Both the position numbers and the translations under genes were made by a program. The notes below the pieces were generated by a model, which searched no databases, had not been told where the DNA came from, and worked only from the letters and a program-made list of their open reading frames with translations. A stretch of 11,556 bases of DNA, taken from positions 1 through 11,556 of the forward strand of contig DAOUVF010000047.1 in the NCBI GenBank assembly GCA_030667765.1, read 5' to 3'. Below are positions 5,777 through 11,556 of the stretch, in pieces (within the stretch, counting starts at the first letter, position 1; every line of letters begins with the position of its first letter). Origin of the DNA: Bacteroides sp. (lineage in GTDB: Bacteria > Bacteroidota > Bacteroidia > Bacteroidales > SM23-62).

Positions 5777-6757
5777 CTGGTAAAATACCTGGTCATACGT
5801 TTTAGTTCCATCGGTGATATCGTACTTACCACACCGGTATTACGCTGCCTGAAAGAACAGGTAGGGGAGGCAGAGGTGCATTTTCTTACCAAAAAGGAAT
5901 TTCTTCCCCTGATCAGGGTAAATCCGTATATCGATAAAATCCATATCCTGGATGGTAACATGCATGCCCTGCTCCAGTCCCTGAAAATGGAACAATTCGA
6001 TTATATCCTTGACCTGCACAGAAATTTCAGGAGCCTGAGGGTCAGATCCTCTTTGAAGATCATGTCATTTACCGTTGATAAGATCAACCTGGCTAAATTC
6101 CTTATGATCCGGTTTAAGGTCAACCGGCTTCCGGAGAAACATATAGTGGACCGTTACATGGAAACGACCAGGTTGTTTGATGTTACAAATGATGGAAAAG
6201 GACTGGATTATTTCATCCCTCCGGAAGACGAGGTCGCACTCTCCAGCCTTCCCGAATCATTCCGGTCCGGATACATTACACTTGTAGTCGGTGCTATGCA
6301 CGGGACCAAACAGATGCCTGGCGAGAAGATGATAAATATATGCAGGGAACTTGACCTGCCGGTCATCCTGCTGGGAGGCAAACGGGAAAGGGTGATGGGC
6401 AGGGAGATAGATAAACAGACGGGTGATCAGGTCCTGAATACCTGTGGCAAGTACAATATCAACCAGTCTGCTTCCCTGATCAGGCAAAGCCGGGTGGTAA
6501 TAACGCCTGATACCGGAATGATGCATATTGCAGCTGCTTTCCATAAAAAGATCCTGTCGGTCTGGGGCCATACCATCCCTGAATTCGGTATGTATCCTTA
6601 TTTGGCGGACAGGGCATCGAAGATATTCGAGGTTGTGGGACTTCCCTGCAGGCCCTGCACAAAGATTGGCAAAAAGAAATGTCCCAAGGGGCATTTCCGT
6701 TGTATGAATGACATAGACCATAAGGAGATCATCAGCACAGTGAAAAAGATCTACTGA
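5777..6757 (+). CDS. Glycosyltransferase family 9 (heptosyltransferase-like), start codon unclear
   Basis: A protein of about 326 residues if read from the CTG at 5777. GT9 enzymes add heptose or related sugars to the lipopolysaccharide core on the cytoplasmic face of the inner membrane. The conserved N-terminus is present in frame: 'KYLVIRFSSIGDIVLTTPVL' (3-22). The C-terminal half has 'TPDTGMMHIAAAFHKK' (243-258), 'SVWGHTIPEF' (261-270) and a Cys cluster, C291, C294, C302 and C309, typical of many family members. The first ATG, GTG or TTG in this frame is a GTG at 5876, which would delete the N-terminal motif. Between the in-frame stop at 5762 and 5876 the best placed candidates are CTG 5777, and ATA 5765, which overlaps the upstream stop. 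CTG at 5777 gives 'LVKYLVIRF', just where homologues normally start. The start is therefore inferred, but the family is firm. Translational coupling to the hydrolase 8 bp upstream is likely. Confidence 0.85.
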   Translation: MVKYLVIRFSSIGDIVLTTPVLRCLKEQVGEAEVHFLTKKEFLPLIRVNPYIDKIHILDGNMHALLQSLKMEQFDYILDLHRNFRSLRVRSSLKIMSFTVDKINLAKFLMIRFKVNRLPEKHIVDRYMETTRLFDVTNDGKGLDYFIPPEDEVALSSLPESFRSGYITLVVGAMHGTKQMPGEKMINICRELDLPVILLGGKRERVMGREIDKQTGDQVLNTCGKYNINQSASLIRQSRVVITPDTGMMHIAAAFHKKILSVWGHTIPEFGMYPYLADRASKIFEVVGLPCRPCTKIGKKKCPKGHFRCMNDIDHKEIISTVKKIY

Positions 6758-7522
6758 TTACTGCGATATAAAATGGTAAGTTATGGTTCCCACCTGCCTG
6801 TTGTCAGCCTTGTAATTTGCATTAAACCGGGTCCTGAGGGCAGCTTTTTTTGCTGCTTCCGCCAGGCATATCTCATTTGTACCGGCACCCGGCTGGTCTA
6901 CTTCTGCATGGACAACCCTTCCCTTCTGATCCACCACAATTATGACCTCCATCAATCCTGATCCCTCACATTTATATACAGGTACGGGCAGGCGCAGATG
7001 GTAACGGTTTTCCAGTGAATAATAGATATTTGTAGGTCCGGTGTAGGGTTCCCTTTCCTGCGGGGGGACATCCTCTTCTGCTTCCATGATCAGCTCTTCC
7101 TGTGAAATCTCTTCAAGCTCCTTTAACCTTGCCTGCATTTCCTCCCAGGATTCCGGTCGGTTTTCATTCATTTCCTGCTCCAGTTCCTGGACATACTTCT
7201 CTGTGCTGATCTCCTCCTCCACATTCCGGGCCAGGTTAACGGGGACATTTGAACTTGCCTGCTCAAGATAATCGGCCAGCCGCTGGTCAAATTCCGGATC
7301 AGGCATAATTTCTTCGATCTGTTCGTTTACAAATTCTTCTTCGATATCAAACAATATGATGCTGTCGAGATATGACTTTTCGGATGAGATCTTAATGATC
7401 AGGAAAATGACAGCCAGGACCATGTGGAAAGCAATGGTCCCGAGTATGCCAGTGGCATTTTCCTGCATCCATTCCTGCATTTTTTCCCGAAAAGCCGAGT
7501 TGTTAAATTTCATTGCCGCCAT
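6758..7522 (-). CDS. TonB-family energy-transducer-like protein with acidic linker
   Basis: A 254-residue inner-membrane protein. A cytoplasmic N-terminus is followed by one transmembrane helix (~25-45, 'GILGTIAFHMVLAVIFLIIK'), a long periplasmic linker and a C-terminal TonB-like domain (~165-254) with 'LMEVIIVVDQKGRVVHAEVD' (190-209), 'AEAAKKAALRTRFN' (221-234) and the last strand 'VGTITYHF' (244-251). TonB passes proton-motive energy from ExbBD to outer-membrane transporters. The linker (~57-160) is about one third Glu/Asp with few prolines, instead of the Pro-rich rod of classic TonB. No exbB or exbD is in the window, so the partner is unknown, and it could instead serve another trans-envelope role. 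The start is the ATG at 7522. A second ATG at 7513 is also possible. Its stop codon abuts that of the convergent glycosyltransferase with no base between. Confidence 0.75.
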   Translation of the reverse strand: MAAMKFNNSAFREKMQEWMQENATGILGTIAFHMVLAVIFLIIKISSEKSYLDSIILFDIEEEFVNEQIEEIMPDPEFDQRLADYLEQASSNVPVNLARNVEEEISTEKYVQELEQEMNENRPESWEEMQARLKELEEISQEELIMEAEEDVPPQEREPYTGPTNIYYSLENRYHLRLPVPVYKCEGSGLMEVIIVVDQKGRVVHAEVDQPGAGTNEICLAEAAKKAALRTRFNANYKADNRQVGTITYHFISQ

Positions 7523-7612
7523 TTAGGGCAATCAATAATAGTAAATCTTTACTTATTTTAGCAATTATTGAACGAGTAAAACATCAATTCTAGTCTGCAA
7601 TAACCAAAGCTT
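7523..7612. promoter_or_regulatory. Divergent intergenic region between the TonB-like and LEA14-like genes
   Basis: This 90 bp A/T-rich gap must carry promoters for both flanking genes. I found no exact TAnnTTTG box on either strand. The minus strand has near matches: TAGAATTG, and TAAGCTTTG with one extra base. A small perfect dyad, GTAAA-TC-TTTAC at 7541-7552, could be an operator but is short enough to arise by chance. Confidence 0.35.
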
Positions 7613-8224
7613 ATGATGATAAAGAATATCTCCCGCATATCCATTTTTATCCCAATGATATTATTGGGCGCCATATCTGAAAATTCCTGTAATTTTCTCA
7701 AGGAGATAACTACCTTGGGGAAATGTGAATTCCGGGTGACCACCCTCGAAGATCCTGAAATTGCAGGGGTAGATATCAGCCAGATCCGTAGTTTCACCGA
7801 TTTGAATTTTGTTGATATGGGTATTATCAGCTCATCCTTCCTGAGAGGGGATCTGCCGCTGTCCTTTACCCTGAATGTAGAAGTCCGGAATCCCAATCCA
7901 GCCATGGCCGCCCTGAACGGTCTGGAATATTTAGCCTTTATTGATGATGTGGAAGTAGCCCGGGGTCAACTCGACAGGCGAATCGAGATCCCTGCCAATG
8001 GTGGTATCACAACCATCCCTTTGAGACTCAATACCGATTTGATAGATATACTGAAGAAAGATTCCAGGCAGGCATTGGTGAATTTCGGGCTGAACCTGGC
8101 CGATGCCGGAAACCGTCCCACCAGAGTAAGTATTAAAGTAAAACCAACCATCCTGGTTGGTGCCATGGAAATTAATTATCCGGGTTATTTTACCGTGACG
8201 CATGATTTTACCAGCGGCGATTAA
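7613..8224 (+). CDS. Exported LEA14/WHy-type protein
   Basis: A 203-residue protein. Residues 1-20 are a hydrophobic export signal. The first Cys after it (Cys26, in 'ISENSCNF') might be lipidated, but the residues before it do not fit a standard lipobox, so lipoprotein status is open. The core (~84-145) has the LEA14/water-stress-hypersensitive-response pattern: 'FTLNVEVRNPNP' (85-96) with the family's Asn-Pro motif, then 'YLAFIDDVEVARGQLD' (106-121) and 'IPANGGITTIPLRL' (126-139). In plants and bacteria this fold is an Ig-like beta sandwich linked to desiccation or stress. Its role in Bacteroidota is not defined. The ATG at 7613 is followed at once by another, and either may be used. It converges on the large outer-membrane gene with a 15 bp gap. 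Confidence 0.7.
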   Translation: MMIKNISRISIFIPMILLGAISENSCNFLKEITTLGKCEFRVTTLEDPEIAGVDISQIRSFTDLNFVDMGIISSSFLRGDLPLSFTLNVEVRNPNPAMAALNGLEYLAFIDDVEVARGQLDRRIEIPANGGITTIPLRLNTDLIDILKKDSRQALVNFGLNLADAGNRPTRVSIKVKPTILVGAMEINYPGYFTVTHDFTSGD

Positions 8225-8239
8225 GAATAGGTCTTCTTT

Positions 8240-11122
8240 CTAAAACTGGTTGAGGTCAATGGAAAAAATGAATTCCGTCCTGGTATCCCGGGTGTCAGGC
8301 AGGTAGATCACTCTCCCCCCAATATTAAACGGAAAAAGGAACTGGGCCAGGTGAACATCTGTTGTTAATTCAAGGCCGAGGGATTGGAAATCCTGGTCAA
8401 CCGGACCATCTTCGTTGTGCCGTATGTACACATCCTGTCCCCATGCATGGTCATAGAAAACAGCTCCCCTGAACCGTTTGAAATACGCAGCCCGCCATAT
8501 GTTCCAATCAGGGTAAAACATTGGAAAGACATAATCAAAGCTTATTTTCCGGAGTCCCACAGCAGTATGGTTTTCAATCCCCCGCGGCATGCTGACCAGG
8601 TTTCCCATCAGGAATATTCCCGGCTTTTGTTTTTGTGCCGCAACAAGGATTTTCAGGGTCTGGTGCCTGAACAGGCCCGGAAAATAAAACACCGCTGTCC
8701 CTGCCAATGTCGACCCAAGCTGCTCGTCATCAAAAGGTGTATTCACATAACGGACATCAAACACCTGTCCGGCCCTTGGCAGTATATCCCTGTATGCTTT
8801 CTTAAGGTAATTATATGCATATAGCCGGTAATCCAGGAAGGTCATCCCGCTTTTATAGGCATTCTGTGAATCGTAATAAAAGTATGCCCTGCTATATCGA
8901 GATTCCACAGAAGGGCGCATTCCCGTTACCCACTTGCTCGTAGTCAGGTCCAGTGGCAGGGAAACTTCAAGATTCAGGCTCATATCAGTGCTGACAGTGG
9001 ACGGCTTCTCCACTCCGCTGGGAGGGGAACCTACAAAGGGAGTCCCACCGAAATCATAGGAAAGTTTAAAAACCGGGTACCACCCTGTATAGGTAAAAGC
9101 CGCATGAATAAAATGGTCTCTGTCCCTGTATTCATATCCAAGGGTTGTGGTCGCAGTACTCAGCCTGTTCTGGGAGAAAACCATCACGCCCGGGGATACA
9201 GGAATTTCTTCAATGCTCGGGTCATCAATGTCAAAATACAGGGGTATCCAGCTGTGAAAATTGAACAGGTTGGTAAATTTCCTGTAAGGTCTGGATTCGA
9301 AATTTTCCTGTATTTGCTTTGATGGTTCAGGCACATTTACTTCCTCTTCCGCCGAGGGTAGGTTAAGCTGTTCACCATCATCAATAACCTCACCCAGTGG
9401 AACAAACCTGCCGGGATCAAAGGCTGATTCCACTACATTAAAACCCTGCGAAGTGTAGTCTGAATAAATTAACCTGTTCCCATTCGTGGAAAGTCCGGGC
9501 ATAAAAGCTCCAAATCGGGATGATGTAACACGCTGACATTCATTGGTTTTCAGGTCCAGGGCATAAATATTATCAATCCCCGAGAAGGTTCCCCGAAAAA
9601 GTAAATAATCTTCTCCGGCATACAGTTCCGCAATATCTTTTGATCCGGCATCAAAAAGGGTTTTCCAGGCTGATCCTGACAGGTCATAATGCATGATTTT
9701 CTTCCCGCTTGTTCCCAGGGCCGTCATATATATACCCTTTTGATCCACAGACCATACAGGGAATTGTAAGTAGTTATTCCCGGGAGAAGGGATCCTGTGA
9801 AGTACTTCTCCATTTTTTTCACCTATGACTACCAGGAAGTAATGATTTTGCATATCAGTTTCAATAGCAACCACCATTTTCGCATCCGGTGAGAGGTCGG
9901 GTGCAAAATACCGGCTTTTCGAGGTCAGCATTTTCTCTGCCCCGGTCTTCATATCAAATACCTTGATGATGGAAAAGTTACTCCTCGCCCAGCGGACATC
10001 AGGGATGATCTCTGTCCACACAACCTTCCCATGCCCAACTGAGATATTGGCGGGATTATAAAATCCCGGCCTGTGTATGCGCTTTTCATTCCCTTCCCGG
10101 TCAATCACCACAAATTCATTGATCTGGTCAATACCGGATTTTTCGGCAAACACAAGGCTGTCATTCACATACCCTGGAAAGCGGTAAGCGGTAAAATGCT
10201 TTGAATTCCGTTGATTCAACTGTTTTGACTCTGTCAGGCTGCGCAAACTGTCGCGGTATGCCCAGTGGGATCTGAGTGTGTCAAAAGTCTCCTGGTACAG
10301 TCCCACTTTAGAAGAGCCTGCATATTTTTTCAGGCCGAAATAAAAAGGATATATGGTATAGGGATTCCTTGCTGTATAATCAACCATCTTCCCCCAGAAA
10401 TCTTTCTGGTATTTATTCCTTGCATGGGCAACCATCTGATAACCATATTTGTAATGATTGGGGACATAATCCCTGTATGAGCCCATTGTGGCTTTTTCAT
10501 AAGAGTAAAGTCCGGGTACCTCTGCCAGTATCGCTTTAATTTCCATTTCAAAAGATGGCTGCCTGCCCCGGCCGGCTCGTGACAATCGTGTTTCAGCATC
10601 TACTGCATCTCCTTCCAGGTACCAGAACGGCATCATGCCGGCTACAGCCCCTATCCCCATTTCCCCGGTAATATATGAGAGCCCTTTGGTGAATCCCTGT
10701 CTCAATTTATCGATCTGCACGACATGTCTGAACTCATGAAGGGCCAGTTGTTCAAGGTAATCATGCGGGTACAGGTGGGGGGAAGGCGTAGTGACCAGCT
10801 CTATCCGTTTGGGAGCCCATGATACAAATCCATTGGAACGTACCGAATGGGTATGTAGTATCACGGGTATTTGTGCAGGCTTATGATCCAGGTATCCGGC
10901 ATTGGGCTCATAATAATATTCCAGGATATTGGTAAGCCGTTGTGCTTCATGATCGAAGCTTTCGGGGTAAATAACCCTGAAATGACCGGTGCGGATCTGC
11001 CGCCATTTCAGGTATCCCGGATCTTCTACCTGGTTATAGAACTGGGCATGGCCCGACAATACCATAAAAAACAGTATTCCGGAGTAAAAGAGTCTTAATG
11101 TTACCGTACCTGACCGTCCCAT
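8240..11122 (-). CDS. Outer-membrane protein: HExxH peptidase-like domain, TolB/PD40-like propeller, beta-barrel
   Basis: A 960-residue protein from the ATG at 11122. Residues 1-27 form a signal peptide ending 'LSGHAQ'. An in-frame ATG at 11179 is rejected because it lies inside the predicted -7 promoter box. Domain 1 (~30-290) resembles gluzincin-type peptidases. It has 'LALHEFRHVVQ' (126-136) with the zinc motif HEFRH at 129-133, and 'PFWYLEGDAVDAET' (165-178) whose Glu170 could be the third ligand. Domain 2 (~315-580) has repeated strands like TolB/PD40 propellers: 'FAPDLSPDAKMVVAIETD' (406-423), 'FPVWSVDQKGIYMTALG' (454-470) and 'FMPGLSTNGNRLIYSDY' (540-556). Domain 3 (~640-960) is rich in aromatic amphipathic strands and ends 'EFIFSIDLNQF', a typical terminal Phe of outer-membrane barrels related to surface-antigen/BamA proteins. 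I infer an outer-membrane protein with a large soluble N-terminal part. The substrate and the actual protease activity are unknown. Confidence 0.75.
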   Translation of the reverse strand: MGRSGTVTLRLFYSGILFFMVLSGHAQFYNQVEDPGYLKWRQIRTGHFRVIYPESFDHEAQRLTNILEYYYEPNAGYLDHKPAQIPVILHTHSVRSNGFVSWAPKRIELVTTPSPHLYPHDYLEQLALHEFRHVVQIDKLRQGFTKGLSYITGEMGIGAVAGMMPFWYLEGDAVDAETRLSRAGRGRQPSFEMEIKAILAEVPGLYSYEKATMGSYRDYVPNHYKYGYQMVAHARNKYQKDFWGKMVDYTARNPYTIYPFYFGLKKYAGSSKVGLYQETFDTLRSHWAYRDSLRSLTESKQLNQRNSKHFTAYRFPGYVNDSLVFAEKSGIDQINEFVVIDREGNEKRIHRPGFYNPANISVGHGKVVWTEIIPDVRWARSNFSIIKVFDMKTGAEKMLTSKSRYFAPDLSPDAKMVVAIETDMQNHYFLVVIGEKNGEVLHRIPSPGNNYLQFPVWSVDQKGIYMTALGTSGKKIMHYDLSGSAWKTLFDAGSKDIAELYAGEDYLLFRGTFSGIDNIYALDLKTNECQRVTSSRFGAFMPGLSTNGNRLIYSDYTSQGFNVVESAFDPGRFVPLGEVIDDGEQLNLPSAEEEVNVPEPSKQIQENFESRPYRKFTNLFNFHSWIPLYFDIDDPSIEEIPVSPGVMVFSQNRLSTATTTLGYEYRDRDHFIHAAFTYTGWYPVFKLSYDFGGTPFVGSPPSGVEKPSTVSTDMSLNLEVSLPLDLTTSKWVTGMRPSVESRYSRAYFYYDSQNAYKSGMTFLDYRLYAYNYLKKAYRDILPRAGQVFDVRYVNTPFDDEQLGSTLAGTAVFYFPGLFRHQTLKILVAAQKQKPGIFLMGNLVSMPRGIENHTAVGLRKISFDYVFPMFYPDWNIWRAAYFKRFRGAVFYDHAWGQDVYIRHNEDGPVDQDFQSLGLELTTDVHLAQFLFPFNIGGRVIYLPDTRDTRTEFIFSIDLNQF

Positions 11123-11176
11123 ACAAATTGCCGAAAAATATAAATTCCCGGTATGACAAAAAAACATTAAATTCGC

Positions 11177-11184
11177 CAAAGTTA
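11177..11184 (-). promoter_or_regulatory. Bacteroidota -7 promoter box (TAACTTTG) for the large outer-membrane gene
   Basis: An exact TAnnTTTG on the minus strand, 54 bp upstream of the ATG at 11122. A T-rich tract (CTTTTT) about 21 bp further upstream may act as the -33 element. Because transcription should begin a few bases downstream of this box, the longer ORF start at 11179 cannot be on the message. That supports the start at 11122, which gives a clean signal peptide. Confidence 0.55.
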
Positions 11185-11217
11185 TTATTTGACCCTCTCA
11201 ATATAAAAAGTTTACTG

Positions 11218-11556
11218 GTGAAAACATTTCAATTCTGGAATAATATAACCGGCTGGTTTACCTTCCTGGTCGCAACAATCGTATATTTATTGACAATTGA
11301 ACCCACCACAAGCCTGTGGGATTGTGGGGAGTTCATTGCAACTGCCTATAAACTGGAAGTAACTCACCCTCCGGGAGCCCCCCTGTTTATGATCCTGGCA
11401 CGGTTTTTCTCCATTTTTGCCTCCGGTCCCGAAACCGCTGCAAAAATGATCAATGCACTATCTGCACTGGCCAGCAGCTTTACTATCCTCTTTCTGTTCT
11501 GGACCATCACGCATCTTGGCAGAAAGCTGGTTCAGAATGTTGATCAGCCATCCGCG
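11218..11556 (+). CDS. DUF2723 multi-pass membrane protein (GT-C-like, GT117-type), N-terminal part
   Basis: An open frame from a GTG at 11218 to the window end, 113 residues. It starts 'VKTFQFWNNITGWFTFLVAT' and contains 'LLTIEPTTSLWDCGEFIATA' (24-43) and 'EVTHPPGAPLFMILARFFS' (47-65), diagnostic of DUF2723 proteins of Bacteroidota. These are large membrane proteins, often annotated as family 117 glycosyltransferases and related to protein O-mannosyltransferases. The Asp35/Glu38 pair after the first membrane helix matches the usual place of the acidic catalytic motif in GT-C enzymes (inference). Membrane helices are visible at ~11-28, ~52-68 and ~78-98. GTG is chosen because no ATG lies nearby upstream in frame and it places the N-terminus as expected. 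The gene is divergent from the large outer-membrane gene across a 95 bp gap. Confidence 0.88.
   Translation, partial: MKTFQFWNNITGWFTFLVATIVYLLTIEPTTSLWDCGEFIATAYKLEVTHPPGAPLFMILARFFSIFASGPETAAKMINALSALASSFTILFLFWTITHLGRKLVQNVDQPSA

Noticed and set aside
5750..5780. A -1 frameshift fusing the hydrolase to the glycosyltransferase
   Set aside because: Slipping at AAA before the TAG would reach the correct frame, but there is no classical slippery heptamer or visible stimulating hairpin, and both proteins are complete families on their own. Restarting at a rare codon is simpler.

Overview
The window looks like a chromosomal segment of a Bacteroidota bacterium, probably Bacteroidales-like (inference). 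The grounds are two exact TAnnTTTG-type -7 promoter boxes, few Shine-Dalgarno sequences, an 80-residue ATP synthase epsilon subunit with only the beta-sandwich domain, an AtpD with a long internal insertion, a DUF2723 membrane protein, a TonB-family protein with an acidic linker, and several Gln-leading signal-peptide cleavage sites ('AQ', 'SQ'). No mobile element, tRNA, rRNA or CRISPR array was seen, and no stretch over 300 bp lacks a gene.

Layout. Positions 1-309 (minus) hold the 5' end of a gamma-glutamyltransferase gene. Positions 439-3121 (minus) hold a likely three-gene unit, read from right to left: two tandem paralogous outer-membrane beta-barrel proteins, then a protein with three imperfect ~72-residue charged repeats fused to a GH16/laminarinase-like jelly roll. 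That last protein has no signal peptide and appears to lack the GH16 catalytic glutamates. It is the most unusual item in the window. Positions 3248-5000 (plus) are atpD-atpC, led by a clear Bacteroidota promoter. They are followed on the same strand by an exported alpha/beta hydrolase and a family 9 glycosyltransferase whose N-terminus has no ATG, GTG or TTG start. Positions 6758-7522 (minus) encode a TonB-family energy-transducer-like protein whose stop codon abuts that of the glycosyltransferase. Positions 7613-8224 (plus) encode a LEA14/WHy-type exported protein. Positions 8240-11122 (minus) encode a 960-residue outer-membrane protein combining an HExxH metallopeptidase-like domain, a TolB/PD40-like propeller and a C-terminal beta-barrel. 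From 11218 (plus) begins a DUF2723 (GT-C-like) membrane protein that runs off the window.

How they work together. Most genes serve the cell envelope: outer-membrane barrels, TonB energy transduction, LPS/glycan glycosyltransfer, glycosyltransfer at the membrane, and periplasmic hydrolases. The F1 ATPase genes are the exception. I see no complete new multi-gene defence or mobile system. The best candidate for undescribed biology is the repeat plus pseudo-GH16 protein with its paired barrel proteins.
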